Under the pieces are notes generated by a model that did no database searches, had not been told where the DNA came from, and worked only from the letters and a program-made list of their open reading frames with translations. A program made the position numbers and the translations under genes. This document shows positions 1 through 10,042 of a stretch of 64,000 bases of DNA, piece by piece (the stretch's first letter is position 1; each line of letters begins with the position of its first letter). The DNA is from Avibacterium paragallinarum (GTDB lineage: Bacteria > Pseudomonadota > Gammaproteobacteria > Enterobacterales > Pasteurellaceae). The stretch is taken from the NCBI RefSeq assembly GCF_900450705.1, contig NZ_UGHK01000002.1, forward strand, positions 1,740,970 through 1,804,969, written 5' to 3'.

Positions 1-809
1 TGTCTGGCACGTTTCGCCACAATAGGATCAAGTGCGGTCAGTTCTTCCTCTCTTTTTTTGAATTGTTCTAGCGACACATCACGCAAGGCTTTTGCCCCAA
101 AAAATGCTGCCGCTTGTTCGCATTGTTGGCGGCGGGTGTTGTATTCCCCTGCCACAAGATCGTGTTTTACTTTTGAATTGATGATCATCACTGCAACCTT
201 GTCTGGCACGGGGGTCGGTTGGGTTTCAAGGGTGCGACAATCGATCATCAATAAATGATCTTTTTGTCCTAAAGCAGAAATGAGCTGATCCATATTGCCA
301 CAATTTGCCCCGACAAATTGATTTTCCGCTTGCTGACCGATTAAAGCGATCTGGGTATCAGTTAGTGGAAGCTGGGCGAGCTGTTGGCAAAATTTCCCTA
401 CTGCCACTTCAAGGGAGGCGGAAGAGCTTAAGCCCGCCGAAAGTGGTACATTACCGCTGATGACAAGATCTGCCCCTTGACGAAATTCTGGGCATTGCAT
501 TTGAATAAATTTCACCACGCCACGCACATAGCCCGTCCATTTATGAGCGGGGTTTGGCACAATGGGATCGGCAAGATCAAACTCGTCAAACGCATCAAGA
601 TCCGCCGCATAAACACGGAAAAGGCTATCATCACGCTTCGCTCCACACACAGCTGTACCATAATCAATAGCACAGGGCATTACAAAACCGTCATTGTAAT
701 CGGTATGTTCACCGATGATATTGACTCGCCCTGGTGCATAAACGCAGAGATCAAAAGTGCGGTGGTATTTTTCGTTAAATTTCTGCGTGGCGTGTTGTTG
801 TGGGAGCAT
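1..809 (-). CDS. galK: Galactokinase, C-terminus cut by window edge
   Basis: Phosphorylates galactose to galactose-1-phosphate, the first committed step of the Leloir pathway, in the cytoplasm. The visible 269 codons begin with the galactokinase signature [13 protein letters not shown] (residues 26-38) and the GHMP-kinase ATP-binding motif [10 protein letters not shown] (about 123-132). Full-length enzymes are near 384 residues, so roughly 115 C-terminal residues lie left of the window. The ATG at 809 lies 20 bp after the galT stop, so galT and galK form one transcript. A USS lies inside the N-terminal coding region. Identity is secure. Confidence 0.96.
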   Translation of the reverse strand, partial: MLPQQHATQKFNEKYHRTFDLCVYAPGRVNIIGEHTDYNDGFVMPCAIDYGTAVCGAKRDDSLFRVYAADLDAFDEFDLADPIVPNPAHKWTGYVRGVVKFIQMQCPEFRQGADLVISGNVPLSAGLSSSASLEVAVGKFCQQLAQLPLTDTQIALIGQQAENQFVGANCGNMDQLISALGQKDHLLMIDCRTLETQPTPVPDKVAVMIINSKVKHDLVAGEYNTRRQQCEQAAAFFGAKALRDVSLEQFKKREEELTALDPIVAKRAR

Positions 810-829
810 TCGTGTTCTCCTTTATTGAA

Positions 830-1873
830 TTAGCGTAATTGGTAATGAATGTCGCTTAACGCACGCAATCTTTCCGCCGCCTGTTCGGCGGTGAGATCAC
901 GTTGGTTTTCAGCCAACATTTCATAGCCCACCATAAATTTTCGCACCGTAGCTGAACGTAATAATGGCGGGTAAAAATGGGCGTGTAGTTGCCAATGAGT
1001 GTTCTCTTTTCCATTAAAGGGAGCAAAATGAAAGCCCATTGAATAAGGGAAGCTGGTTTCAAATAAGTTGTCGTATTTGGTGGTTAGCTGTTTCAATGCT
1101 AATGCGAGATCCTGCTGTTGGGCTGGGGTGAGCTGAGAAAAATTCTTGCTATGGGCTTTGGGTAACAGCAAGGTTTCAAAAGGCCAAACCGCCCAATAAG
1201 GCACAAGGGCAACCCAATGTTCTGTTTCCACCACAAGGCGTTCTTTTAGGGCAAGCTCACGTTGTACATAATCCACCAGTAGCACAGTACCATATTTTTC
1301 AAAATAGCGTTGCTGAGCTTGATCTTCTTGGGCTACTTCATTGGGCAGAAAACTGCTAGCCCAAATTTGCCCGTGCGGGTGAGGGTTGGAACAGCCCATT
1401 ACCGCACCTTTATTTTCAAAAATTTGTACCCAAGGATAATGTTGCCCTAGCTCATTAAGTTGTTGTTGCCACACTTCGATCACCGATGTAATTTCTTCAA
1501 TACTGAGTAGCGGTAAGGTTTTGCTGTGATCAGGTGAAAAGCAAATTACACGGCTTTCCCCCTGTGCGGGAGCAGTTTTGAATAGGGGATCATCGGAAAG
1601 TTCTGGGCTGGGCGTATTGTTGAGTAAGGCAGAAAAATCATTTTTAAATACGAAAGGTTTGCGGTAATTGGGATTTTGTTCACCGGTAATGCGTTTATTT
1701 GTTGGACAAAGATAGCATTGAGGATCATAACTTGGCTTTTGAACTGTTTCATTTTTCTCTTGTTGCCCTTGCCACGGACGTTTTGCTCGGTGAGGGGAAA
1801 CCAGTATCCATTGTTCAGTTAGCGGATTGTAGCGACGGTGTGGGTGTTCTGTGGTGATGAATGATTCGAACAT
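830..1873 (-). CDS. galT: Galactose-1-phosphate uridylyltransferase
   Basis: Exchanges UMP between UDP-glucose and galactose-1-phosphate, working between GalK and GalE. The 347-residue protein has the Zn-binding CYLC pair (C53, C56) and the active-site HPHGQIW motif with the nucleophilic histidine near residue 167. An upstream in-frame ATG at 1891 is possible, but the ATG at 1873 is preceded by a purine-rich AAAGAGAG ribosome site and gives the usual N-terminus ending in HPHRRYNPL. It is the first gene of galTK, transcribed away from mglBAC. The epimerase galE lies about 48 kb away at 49.9 kb. Confidence 0.96.
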   Translation of the reverse strand: MFESFITTEHPHRRYNPLTEQWILVSPHRAKRPWQGQQEKNETVQKPSYDPQCYLCPTNKRITGEQNPNYRKPFVFKNDFSALLNNTPSPELSDDPLFKTAPAQGESRVICFSPDHSKTLPLLSIEEITSVIEVWQQQLNELGQHYPWVQIFENKGAVMGCSNPHPHGQIWASSFLPNEVAQEDQAQQRYFEKYGTVLLVDYVQRELALKERLVVETEHWVALVPYWAVWPFETLLLPKAHSKNFSQLTPAQQQDLALALKQLTTKYDNLFETSFPYSMGFHFAPFNGKENTHWQLHAHFYPPLLRSATVRKFMVGYEMLAENQRDLTAEQAAERLRALSDIHYQLR

Positions 1874-1955
1874 GATTGGCTCTCTTTTCAAACAGTGATA
1901 AAAATGAATCTTTCTATTTATTGCTTTCTGCGTAATGTGCTGTTTTATTTTTCAC

Positions 1956-2004
1956 TTAAATGAGTATAACAGATTGCTAAAGATAAACTATTAACTTGAT
2001 CACA
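1956..2004 (-). promoter_or_regulatory. Predicted galTK promoter with CRP half-site
   Basis: On the minus strand a -10 like TATACT lies at 1968-1963. A CRP half-site TGTGA lies at 2004-2000; the other half is poorly conserved. The centre of the putative CRP site falls about 40 bp upstream of the expected start near 1956, the geometry of a class II CRP promoter. No GalR-like palindrome was found by eye. Confidence 0.5.
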
Positions 2005-2132
2005 AATTGAAAAAGAAAATCGAGTAAATGGAACTTCGCTTCGTCTTTTTTCGGTTAGATTTTGCATAGCCGTTCTCATTTATTTATGATCATTATCACA
2101 TTTTCAATGATCTTCTTATGGATTCTTTTTCT

Positions 2133-2185
2133 AAATGTGAAAAGGATCACAGTCTTTCTCTGATTTTTTCGTTATACTCAAATTT
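2133..2185 (+). promoter_or_regulatory. CRP site and class II promoter of mglBAC
   Basis: A perfect CRP core TGTGA-AAAGGA-TCACA occupies 2136-2151. A -10 element TATACT lies at 2173-2178, putting the start near 2185 and the CRP site centred at about -41.5, textbook class II spacing. This predicts cAMP-CRP activation of galactose uptake when preferred sugars are scarce. Confidence 0.82.
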
Positions 2186-2253
2186 TAAATGAACATATGT
2201 ATAGCGTCGTATCTTTTCTTTTATCTCACGTTAAGTTACTAAGGAGCAAGCTT

Positions 2254-3243
2254 ATGAAAAAATCCCTACTAAAAAGTACCGCACTTACAATAGGTTTAGG
2301 TTTGGTAATATCTGCACAAGCATCAAATCGCATTGGCGTGACTATTTATAAATATGACGATAATTTTATGTCTTTAATGAGACAAGCTATTGAAAAAGAA
2401 GCTAAGCAGTTCCTAGATGTAGAGCTATTAATGAATGATTCGCAAAATGCTCAATCGGTGCAAAATGATCAAGTGGATGTGCTGATTTCTAAGGGAGTGA
2501 AAGCACTTGCGATTAATCTTGTTGATCCCGCAGCAGCTTCAACAATTATTGGTAAGGCAAAATTAGAAGAAGTACCCGTAATATTCTTTAATAAAGATCC
2601 AGGTGCAAAAGCCATAGGTAGTTATGAACAGGCTTACTATGTAGGCACAGATCCGAAAGAATCGGGGATTATTCAAGGGCAACTTATTACGAAACATTGG
2701 AAAGCCAATCCTGATTTTGATTTAAATAAAGATCACAAAATCCAATATGTGTTGCTGAAAGGTGAACCAGGACATCCAGATGCTGAGGCACGAACAAAAT
2801 ATGTCATTGAAGAGCTAAACAAAAGTGGTATTGAAACCGAACAGCTTTTTATTGATACAGCAATGTGGGACGCTGCAATGGCAAAAGATAAAATGGATGC
2901 TTGGTTATCAAGCTCAAAAGCGAATGAAATAGAAGTTGTTATTGCAAATAACGATGGTATGGCAATGGGCGCTTTAGAAGCGGCTAAAGCTCACGGTAAA
3001 AAGTTACCTATCTTTGGGGTAGATGCTTTACCTGAGGTTTTACAGCTCATTAAAAAAGGGGATATTACAGGGACAGTATTACAAGATGGGGTAACGCAAG
3101 GTAAAGTTATCGTTCAATTTGCAGATAATCTTGCGAAAGGAAAAGAGATTACTCAAGGAACAAATTGGAAGCTTGAAAAGAAAGTATTGCGAATCCCCTA
3201 TGTTGGTATTGATTCTGATAACTTAGCCACATTTTTAAAATAA
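2254..3243 (+). CDS. mglB: Galactose/methyl-galactoside periplasmic binding protein
   Basis: Captures galactose, glucose or methyl-galactoside in the periplasm and delivers it to MglAC. The start at 2254 has AAGGAG seven bases upstream and opens a signal peptide ([15 protein letters not shown], hydrophobic core, cleavage likely after AQA around residue 24). The mature start [16 protein letters not shown] is the hallmark of MglB, and the chain is 329 residues, normal for the family. An upstream in-frame ATG at 2197 would put 19 residues before the signal peptide and lacks a good ribosome site. First gene of mglBAC. Confidence 0.95.
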   Translation: MKKSLLKSTALTIGLGLVISAQASNRIGVTIYKYDDNFMSLMRQAIEKEAKQFLDVELLMNDSQNAQSVQNDQVDVLISKGVKALAINLVDPAAASTIIGKAKLEEVPVIFFNKDPGAKAIGSYEQAYYVGTDPKESGIIQGQLITKHWKANPDFDLNKDHKIQYVLLKGEPGHPDAEARTKYVIEELNKSGIETEQLFIDTAMWDAAMAKDKMDAWLSSSKANEIEVVIANNDGMAMGALEAAKAHGKKLPIFGVDALPEVLQLIKKGDITGTVLQDGVTQGKVIVQFADNLAKGKEITQGTNWKLEKKVLRIPYVGIDSDNLATFLK

Positions 3244-3256
3244 TAGCCATATCAGT

Positions 3257-3278
3257 GGGGAAACAATATTGTTTCCCC
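3257..3278 (+). terminator. Perfect palindrome between mglB and mglA
   Basis: The arms GGGGAAACAAT and ATTGTTTCCCC form an uninterrupted 22-bp palindrome just after the mglB stop, without a U-tract. It most likely stabilises the mglB mRNA 3' end or partly terminates, giving more binding protein than ATPase. Confidence 0.6.
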
Positions 3279-3299
3279 AAAGAATCAAGGGATAACATT

Positions 3300-4817
3300 G
3301 TGCAAGCTCAAACTGAAAAGAATAAAAAAGTTTTGCTTACAATGACAAATGTCAGCAAAACCTTTCTTGGTGTTAAAGCCTTGGATCGAGCAAATCTCAC
3401 CGTTCATTCTCATTCTGTTCACGCCTTAATGGGGGAAAATGGAGCAGGAAAATCCACCTTGCTGAAATGTTTATTTGGTATTTATACAAAAGATGGAGGG
3501 GAAATTCACTTTTTAAATCAGCCTGTTAATTTTAAGACCTCAAAAGAAGCCTTAGAAAATGGTATTTCTATGGTTCACCAAGAGTTAAACCTCGTGCGGC
3601 AGCGTAATGTGATGGATAATCTTTGGCTTGGACGTTATCCGTTAAAAGGTATTTTTGTTGATCACGCTAAAATGTATCGTGATACTCAAGCCATTTTTGA
3701 TGAACTCGATATCGATGTTGATCCAAAAGAAAAAGTGGCGAATTTATCCGTTTCACAAATGCAAATGATTGAAATTGCAAAGGCGTTTTCTTACAACGCG
3801 AAAATTGTGATTATGGACGAGCCCACTTCGTCCCTTTCAGAAAAAGAAGTGGAACATTTGTTTAAAATCATCGAAAAACTGAAAAATCGTGGCTGTGGGA
3901 TCATTTATATTTCGCATAAAATGGACGAAATATTCAAAATTTGTGATGAAATTACCATTTTGCGTGATGGAAAATGGATCAACACCGTTGCTGTCAAAGA
4001 CACCACGATGGACGATATTGTCGCAATGATGGTGGGGCGTGAACTTACCCAACGTTTTCCAAAAAAAACCAATACACCACAAGAGGTGATCCTTGAAGTA
4101 GAAAATTTAACCGCACTTAATCAACCCTCTATTCAAGCGATCAGTTTTCAATTACGCAAAGGAGAAATTTTAGGTATCGCAGGCTTGGTTGGGGCGAAAC
4201 GCACGGACATTGTCGAAACACTGTTTGGTGTGCGAGAACGCAAATCGGGGACAATTAAACTGCACGGAAAAACAATGAAAAATCGTACCGCACTTGAGGC
4301 GATTAACAATGGCTTTGCCTTGGTTACAGAAGAACGGCGTTCAACGGGTATTTATGCTAACTTAAATATTGAGTTTAACTCATTGATCTCAAATATGAAA
4401 TCTTATCTTGGAAAATTAGGTTTACTAAGTGGAAGCAAAATGAAAAGTGATACGCAGTGGGTGATCGATGCGATGAATGTCAAAACCCCATCGCATAAAA
4501 CCACCATTGGTTCACTTTCAGGCGGTAACCAACAAAAAGTGGTAATTGGACGTTGGCTACTCACTCAACCTGAAATTTTGATGCTTGATGAACCCACTCG
4601 AGGCATTGATATTGGGGCAAAATTTGAAATTTATCAGCTCATTATGGAACTCGCCAACAAAGGGAAAGGCATTATTATGATTTCCTCCGAAATGCCAGAA
4701 CTTTTAGGTGTAACTGATCGTATTTTGGTAATGAGTAATGGGAAAATGGCAGGCATTGTGGAAACTGCCAACACTTCGCAAGAAGAAATTTTACAACTTG
4801 CCGCGAAATATCTCTAA
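3300..4817 (+). CDS. mglA: Galactose/methyl-galactoside ABC transporter ATPase
   Basis: Tandem ABC ATPase that energises MglC. The N-terminal cassette has Walker [10 protein letters not shown] (residues 45-53) and Walker [10 protein letters not shown]; the second has signature [15 protein letters not shown] and Walker [11 protein letters not shown], while its Walker A region is degenerate (GLVGAKRTD), as in this sugar-ABC subfamily. I prefer the GTG at 3300 (505 residues), with AAGGGA seven bases upstream. The ATG at 3255 lies at the edge of the mglB-mglA palindrome and adds 15 residues that look unlike the family. Confidence 0.95.
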   Translation: MQAQTEKNKKVLLTMTNVSKTFLGVKALDRANLTVHSHSVHALMGENGAGKSTLLKCLFGIYTKDGGEIHFLNQPVNFKTSKEALENGISMVHQELNLVRQRNVMDNLWLGRYPLKGIFVDHAKMYRDTQAIFDELDIDVDPKEKVANLSVSQMQMIEIAKAFSYNAKIVIMDEPTSSLSEKEVEHLFKIIEKLKNRGCGIIYISHKMDEIFKICDEITILRDGKWINTVAVKDTTMDDIVAMMVGRELTQRFPKKTNTPQEVILEVENLTALNQPSIQAISFQLRKGEILGIAGLVGAKRTDIVETLFGVRERKSGTIKLHGKTMKNRTALEAINNGFALVTEERRSTGIYANLNIEFNSLISNMKSYLGKLGLLSGSKMKSDTQWVIDAMNVKTPSHKTTIGSLSGGNQQKVVIGRWLLTQPEILMLDEPTRGIDIGAKFEIYQLIMELANKGKGIIMISSEMPELLGVTDRILVMSNGKMAGIVETANTSQEEILQLAAKYL

Positions 4818-4835
4818 TTTGGAAGGAAATAAATT

Positions 4836-5846
4836 ATGTCTGCTTTAAAACAAAATAAATCGCTGGATTTCCTGAAACAGAACGCCATTTACTTCGTACT
4901 GCTCGTGTTACTTGGCATTATCATTATGCAAGATCCAAGTTTTCTCAGTTTAAGAAATTTTAGCAATATTCTTACCCAATCTTCTGTGCGTTTGATTATC
5001 GCTCTTGGGGTTGCGGGTTTACTGGTAACGCAAGGTACAGATTTATCTGCGGGTCGTCAAGTGGGATTGGCCGCGGTGATCTCCGCAACATTACTGCAAG
5101 CGATGGATAATATGAACCGTGTTTTTCCAAATTTGGGGGAAATCCCTATTCCTGTTGTCATTCTTATTGTTTGTGCTGTAGGGGCTGTGATTGGTTTAGT
5201 CAATGGGGTCGTGATTGCCTATTTAAATGTAACGCCATTTATCGCCACAATGGGAACAATGATCATCGTTTATGGTATTAATTCACTCTATTACGATGCA
5301 GTAGGTTCTTCACCCATTGCAGGTTTTAATGAACAATTCTCCAGTTTTGCACAAGGCTTTTTCCGTTTAGGCAACTTTAAACTTTCCTATATCACTATTT
5401 ATGCGGCAATTTGTGCTCTTTTTGTTTGGATATTATGGAATAAAACCCGTTTTGGAAAAAATATCTTCGCCATTGGTGGAAACCCTGAAGCCGCTCGTGT
5501 GTCAGGGGTGAATGTAACGCGGAATTTAGTCGCCATCTATATGATCGCCGGCATATTCTATGCGTTCGGCGGAATGCTAGAAGCTGGGCGTATCGGCAGT
5601 GCCACGAATAATCTCGGCTTTATGTATGAACTTGATGCAATTGCTGCTTGTGTCGTCGGTGGAGTTTCGTTTGCTGGAGGTGTAGGAACGGTAATGGGGG
5701 TGATTACTGGGGTACTAATCTTCACCGTGATCAACTATGGTTTAACCTACATCGGTGTAAATCCTTATTGGCAATATATCATCAAAGGCAGCATTATCAT
5801 TTTTGCCGTTGCCATTGATTCCCTCAAATATGCTAAGAAGAAGTGA
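4836..5846 (+). CDS. mglC: Galactose/methyl-galactoside ABC transporter permease
   Basis: Inner-membrane permease that forms the sugar channel of MglABC. The 336-residue chain has multiple hydrophobic segments and the conserved ribose/galactose permease blocks TQGTDLSAGRQVGLAAV (near residue 65) and FAIGGNPEAARVSGVNV (near 210). An AAGGA site lies ahead of the ATG, 18 bp after the mglA stop. Last gene of the operon, followed by a Correia-like repeat and then a terminator. Confidence 0.95.
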   Translation: MSALKQNKSLDFLKQNAIYFVLLVLLGIIIMQDPSFLSLRNFSNILTQSSVRLIIALGVAGLLVTQGTDLSAGRQVGLAAVISATLLQAMDNMNRVFPNLGEIPIPVVILIVCAVGAVIGLVNGVVIAYLNVTPFIATMGTMIIVYGINSLYYDAVGSSPIAGFNEQFSSFAQGFFRLGNFKLSYITIYAAICALFVWILWNKTRFGKNIFAIGGNPEAARVSGVNVTRNLVAIYMIAGIFYAFGGMLEAGRIGSATNNLGFMYELDAIAACVVGGVSFAGGVGTVMGVITGVLIFTVINYGLTYIGVNPYWQYIIKGSIIIFAVAIDSLKYAKKK

Positions 5847-5887
5847 TTAAGAGGGATTTTTTGCAACAGTAAGAGATAAGTCAATAT

Positions 5888-5993
5888 TATAGTCCTTTGA
5901 TTTCAAAATAATACGGCGTTACATTGCCTTGCCGTACTATCTGTACTATCTACGGTGCGTTGTTTAGTCTTATTTTGAACTTAAATGACTATA
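5888..5993. repeat. Correia-like inverted-repeat element, copy 1
   Basis: A 106-bp element with imperfect ~24-bp inverted ends (TATAGTCCTTTGATTTC at the left, the matching GAACTTAAATGACTATA at the right). The core contains TACGGCGTT, GCCTTGCCGTACTATCTGTA and further segments resembling the Neisseria Correia (CREE/NEMIS) core. Same length as the copy at 53365-53470. It has no ORF and looks like a MITE. It sits between mglC and its terminator, so it is probably transcribed in the mgl mRNA. Confidence 0.8.
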
Positions 5994-6009
5994 CAATGAG
6001 GAGCTCCAA

Positions 6010-6043
6010 ATAAAAGTCGATGAATGAAATCATCGACTTTTAT
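6010..6043. terminator. Hairpin terminator after mglBAC
   Basis: Perfect 14-bp stem ATAAAAGTCGATGA / TCATCGACTTTTAT with a 6-base loop between the convergent mglC and ccmI genes. The A/T-rich outer pairs give a short U-tract in both directions, so it may serve both. The remaining 96 bp up to ccmI holds nothing I recognise. Confidence 0.75.
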
Positions 6044-6139
6044 TTAGTTGATAAACACCTTATGAAGTTTGTTTTAATAAGGAGCTATGCTTGGTTTGAC
6101 CACCTAAGACTGTTAAAATCATTGCTTCGCCTCCGCATT

Positions 6140-7033
6140 TTATTTCTCGCTTTTTTCTTTTTCAGCTTGTGCATCACGAGTGGCACGGATACTTTTTTCT
6201 AGCAAGCCAACCCGTGGATCATTTTCAGGAATAAGGCGTAGCATCATCGCCCAAGTTACCGCTGCCATTTTGTATTCTTCATTTTCAAAATATTGAAAGG
6301 CTAACAAGCCTAAGGCTTGTAGATTGCTGTGATCTTTGCGTAACACGCCACGCAGCAACTCCATTCCTTTGTTCTTGTCGCTTTGATCTTCTGAGAACAT
6401 TAATACTCTCGCATAGGAAAGCTGATATTCAATATTTTCAGGATCTAATTTCACCGCTCTTGCATAGCTGTCATAGGCTAAACGGGCGTTATCCAAATTC
6501 ATTGCGATTTGCCCAAGCGTCCACCAATCGGCTGGATTATTCGGCGATTGTTGCAATTTTAAACGCAAGGCGACGGCGAATTGTTGCAATTCCTGATCGC
6601 TCATCGGCTTGCTGTCTTCTTCTTTTAAGCGTTCATAAAAGTGCGGTAGTTTTTGCAAGGTGTTTTCCATCATTGCTTCTTGTTGCCACGCCCCCGCTTT
6701 CATATAGCCCAAGCCCGCTAAAATCGCCAATGTCAAGAAGCCCGATACAAACCAAATTTTGCCGTATTGCTTGCGATCTTGTGGCTGCGGTTCGCTTTCG
6801 GGAATATCTTGTAATAAGGCTTGTTGTAATTCCGTGCGTAACGGGGCAGCATTTTCAATCAGCCCTTGTTGCTCATCATTTTCCAATTCCTTTAATCGAT
6901 TGAAATAAAAGGCTTTGTTGAGTTTATCCCGCTTATGATTATCAAGAGTTTGGCGAGTAGAAAATAATAAGGGATAAAAACAAATCACCGCTACCACTAA
7001 GGTGATCCCCAAACTTGCGAGCCAAAAATTCAT
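6140..7033 (-). CDS. ccmI: Cytochrome c maturation protein CcmI (TPR)
   Basis: Membrane-anchored chaperone that holds apocytochrome c for heme ligation by the CcmFH complex. The 297 residues comprise two N-terminal membrane segments (about 4-24 and 92-112) around a cytoplasmic coiled-coil-prone linker (KAFYFNRLKELENDEQQGLI), then a periplasmic tetratricopeptide domain (WWTLGQIAMNLDNARLAYDSYARAVKLDPEN split over about 168-198). Enterobacteria often fuse this to CcmH; here it is a separate gene starting 3 bp after the ccmH stop. Last gene of the ccm operon. Confidence 0.88.
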   Translation of the reverse strand: MNFWLASLGITLVVAVICFYPLLFSTRQTLDNHKRDKLNKAFYFNRLKELENDEQQGLIENAAPLRTELQQALLQDIPESEPQPQDRKQYGKIWFVSGFLTLAILAGLGYMKAGAWQQEAMMENTLQKLPHFYERLKEEDSKPMSDQELQQFAVALRLKLQQSPNNPADWWTLGQIAMNLDNARLAYDSYARAVKLDPENIEYQLSYARVLMFSEDQSDKNKGMELLRGVLRKDHSNLQALGLLAFQYFENEEYKMAAVTWAMMLRLIPENDPRVGLLEKSIRATRDAQAEKEKSEK

Positions 7034-7036
7034 TGT

Positions 7037-7528
7037 TTATTCCTTATCTTTTAGCAACTGTGCCAAGCGTTGTTGCTCCGCTTGGGTTAAATTTTCATCA
7101 TTTTTTTGCACCGCACTTTGTTCCCACACATTGGTTTTTTCCTGCGTTTTAGGCTTACGGCGTAGCACTAAAATGATCCCCAGTAAAATCAAGCCAATCG
7201 GCATCGCCCATAGGAAAAGGGTGGCAGGGGTCAATGGCGGGTTGTAGGTAACAAAATTGCCGTAACGTTGCACCATATAATCCACAATTTGCGATTTGCT
7301 TTGCCCTTGTTGCAAGAGTTCATACACCTTTTCTCGCATATCCACCGCAATGGTGGCGTTGGAATCCGCAATGTTGTTATTTTGACATTGCGGGCAACGC
7401 AATTCTTGCGTGAGGGATTGGTAATCCTTTTCTTGTTGCTCAGAGGCAAAATTTCGCACTTCGATCGCCCCATTGCTGTTCAGGGCAAAAAAGAAAAGTG
7501 CGGTCAGAAAATAAGCACGTTTTTGCAT
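7037..7528 (-). CDS. ccmH: Cytochrome c maturation protein CcmH
   Basis: Periplasmic thiol-disulfide protein that reduces apocytochrome CXXCH cysteines with CcmG. The 163-residue product (start MQKRAYFLTALFFF at 7528) has a signal peptide, the family motif LRCPQCQNNNIADSNA and a C-terminal membrane anchor (LFLWAMPIGLILLGIILVL). The ATG overlaps the ccmG stop as TAATG, implying coupled translation. A longer in-frame start at 7579 would lie inside ccmG and is unlikely. Confidence 0.92.
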   Translation of the reverse strand: MQKRAYFLTALFFFALNSNGAIEVRNFASEQQEKDYQSLTQELRCPQCQNNNIADSNATIAVDMREKVYELLQQGQSKSQIVDYMVQRYGNFVTYNPPLTPATLFLWAMPIGLILLGIILVLRRKPKTQEKTNVWEQSAVQKNDENLTQAEQQRLAQLLKDKE

Positions 7529-8073
7529 TATTGTTGTTCCATTAATTTTTGATAAATCGGCTGTAAGGTGGTTTTCCACACTTTTTCATTCACATCGCCA
7601 GCATAGCGATAATGAATGATCCCTTTGCCATCAATAATGAAGGTTTCTGGCGCACCATAAACCCCGAGATCTAGCCCGAACGAGCCTTTTTCGTCTTTAA
7701 TCACGAGCTGATAAGGGTTGCCGAGATCCTTAAGCCATTTGATCGCTTTGTCGCTTTTATCTTTATAATCCACGCCAATAATGGTTACGCCTTGCGAATG
7801 AAGCTGGTTCAAATATTGATGTTCCGCATAGCAAGTGGGACACCACGTCGCCCACACATTCAACAAAATGGGTTTGCCTTGTTGGAAAATGCTTTGATCG
7901 TACGTTTTGTTTTCAAACAAATCTTGCAAGTTCGCTTGTGGCACAGGTTTTCCCACCAAGGCACTTTCCAATGCTTTTGGATCATCGCCGTTAGCGTTGC
8001 GTTGCAACTGTACGAAAAAAGCGAGGATCAACACTAAAAAAAGGATTAACGGAATGGCATATTTTTTCTTCAT
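7528..8073 (-). CDS. ccmG: Thiol:disulfide interchange protein CcmG/DsbE
   Basis: Membrane-tethered periplasmic thioredoxin that supplies reductant to CcmH and apocytochrome c. The 181 residues start with a single membrane anchor (about 5-23) followed by a thioredoxin fold with active site WCPTC and the CcmG-specific segment GVYGAPETFIIDGKGIIHYR. Located 10 bp after ccmF and overlapping ccmH by one base. Confidence 0.93.
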   Translation of the reverse strand: MKKKYAIPLILFLVLILAFFVQLQRNANGDDPKALESALVGKPVPQANLQDLFENKTYDQSIFQQGKPILLNVWATWCPTCYAEHQYLNQLHSQGVTIIGVDYKDKSDKAIKWLKDLGNPYQLVIKDEKGSFGLDLGVYGAPETFIIDGKGIIHYRYAGDVNEKVWKTTLQPIYQKLMEQQ

Positions 8074-8083
8074 TATGACCTTC

Positions 8084-10042
8084 TTATTCTGCCTGAGTTT
8101 TGTTTAAAAGTTGTTTGAAACGATAGCGTCGGTCGAGCATACAGAGCAATCCGCCCAATGCCATCAATACGCCGCCGAACCAAATCCAGCGAATGAACGG
8201 TTTGTAATATAAACGCAACGCCCACGCCCCATTGCCGAGGCTTTCGCCTAAGGCGACATAGAGATCGCGACTAAAGCCCCAATCAATCGCGGCTTCGGTC
8301 ATCGACATTTTGCTCACGGTGTAAAAGCGTTTTTCGGCGTATAAGGTGGTTTCGTATTTGCCGTTTTTGCTGATTTCAATTTCCGCTTTGCCGCCGAGAT
8401 AGTTCGGCCCGTTGGCATCGCTAATGCCTTGAAATTTAAAGTCATAGCCTGCAATATCAATACTGTCGCCTACGTTCATTCGTACATCACGTTCAATGCT
8501 GTAGTTTTGGCTAAAGGCAATACCCCAAACAGTCATCGCTACGCCAAAATGTGCCAACACCATTCCCCAGTGAGAGCGAGAAAGTTTTGTCAGCCCAACT
8601 AAAAAGTGGTGGCGGTGGGTGGCACGTTGTTGCAATTCATACAACGCTAGCACGCTGATAATCACTGCCATCATCACGCCAAGCACTGAGGTGAGTGTAA
8701 TGCGATCTTGAAGCCAATAAGGCAAGGCAAAGCCCGCAATCATCATCACTACAAGGCTGATAATGACAGGCTTTCTAATGGCAGAAAACTGATCACGTCG
8801 CCATTTCACTAAAGGCCCAATGCCGAGTAACAAGGCAAAAGGGATCATAATGTAGAGGAACATTTGATCGAAAAACGGCGCACCAATGGAAATGCTTCCC
8901 AAGCCGAGCTGTTTATGCACTAACGGCAATAATGTACCCAAAAACACCACGGAAAGTGCGGTCATTAAAAGAATATTATTGAGCAACAACATTGTTTCGC
9001 GGGAATAGCGTTCGGCATTATCGCGTGAGCGAATTTGATTGCCTTTGTAGGCATATAATGCCAGTGAGCCACCAATCACTACAATGAGATAGGCGAGAAT
9101 ATACAGCCCACGAGTAGGATCGGAAGCAAAGGCGTGTACCGAAACTAAAATCCCTGAACGCACAAGGAACGTGCCGAGCAAACACAGCGAGAAAGCTAAA
9201 ATTGCCAGTAACACTGTCCACGCTTTGAACGAGCCACGTTTTTCCGTTACCGCCAGCGAGTGCAATAACGCCGTGCCTGCTAGCCAAGGCATTAAAGACG
9301 CGTTTTCTACAGGATCCCAGAACCACCAGCCGCCCCAGCCCAATTCGTAGTATGCCCACCAAGATCCAAGCACGATGCCGAGGGTTAAGAAAATCCACGC
9401 TGCCATTGTCCAAGGACGCGACCATCTCGCCCACGCGGTGTCGAGTTTTCCTGTCATTAATGAAGCGATCGAAAAGGCAAATGCCACCGAGAAGCCCACA
9501 TAGCCCATATAAAGCAATGGCGGGTGGAAAATCAGCCCCACATCTTGCAATAACGGGTTAAGTTCACGCCCCTCCACAGGGAAATCAGGAAAAGTACGGT
9601 CAAAAGGGTTGGAAGTAAACAAAACAAAAATTAAAAAGCCAATGGTAATCACGCCCATTACGCCCAACACCCGAGCCACCGCTTCTTGCGGTAAGGGTTT
9701 GCTGAAAAAGGCAACTGCCGCACTCCATAGGCTCAGTAACCAAATCCATAATAATAGCGATCCCTCGTGCGATCCCCACACTGCCGATAAGCGATACGCT
9801 AGCGGTAAATTCGTGTTGGAATTATTCACCACATATTGCACAGAAAAATCATTGGTGGCGAATAAATAAAACAAGCACGCAAAGGCAAAACTGAGGGTAA
9901 AAAACAGCCCGTAGGTCATTGGGCGAGCCAGTGCCATTAGCTGAGGATTATTTTTTTCAGCCCCATAAAGCGGGAAAAAGGCTAATAATAGCGACACGCC
10001 GAACCCCAGTGCTAAGGCATAATTTCCTAATTCGGCGATCAT
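8084..10042 (-). CDS. ccmF: Heme lyase subunit CcmF
   Basis: Large inner-membrane protein that transfers heme from CcmE to apocytochrome c. The 652 residues are highly hydrophobic, with the WWD-family tryptophan-rich motif [20 protein letters not shown] (about 233-252) and conserved flanking histidines. Length matches the usual ~650. The start overlaps the ccmE stop as ATGA. Internal USS copies occur within the gene. Confidence 0.96.
   Translation of the reverse strand: MIAELGNYALALGFGVSLLLAFFPLYGAEKNNPQLMALARPMTYGLFFTLSFAFACLFYLFATNDFSVQYVVNNSNTNLPLAYRLSAVWGSHEGSLLLWIWLLSLWSAAVAFFSKPLPQEAVARVLGVMGVITIGFLIFVLFTSNPFDRTFPDFPVEGRELNPLLQDVGLIFHPPLLYMGYVGFSVAFAFSIASLMTGKLDTAWARWSRPWTMAAWIFLTLGIVLGSWWAYYELGWGGWWFWDPVENASLMPWLAGTALLHSLAVTEKRGSFKAWTVLLAILAFSLCLLGTFLVRSGILVSVHAFASDPTRGLYILAYLIVVIGGSLALYAYKGNQIRSRDNAERYSRETMLLLNNILLMTALSVVFLGTLLPLVHKQLGLGSISIGAPFFDQMFLYIMIPFALLLGIGPLVKWRRDQFSAIRKPVIISLVVMMIAGFALPYWLQDRITLTSVLGVMMAVIISVLALYELQQRATHRHHFLVGLTKLSRSHWGMVLAHFGVAMTVWGIAFSQNYSIERDVRMNVGDSIDIAGYDFKFQGISDANGPNYLGGKAEIEISKNGKYETTLYAEKRFYTVSKMSMTEAAIDWGFSRDLYVALGESLGNGAWALRLYYKPFIRWIWFGGVLMALGGLLCMLDRRYRFKQLLNKTQAE

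Noticed and set aside
2000-2120. GalR/GalS operator near galT and mglB
   Set aside because: No GTGNAANCGNTTNCAC-like palindrome could be recognised in the divergent region.
6020-6202. 60-codon plus-strand ORF starting in the mgl terminator
   Set aside because: It starts inside the terminator hairpin and runs antisense over the ccmI end; no homology seen.
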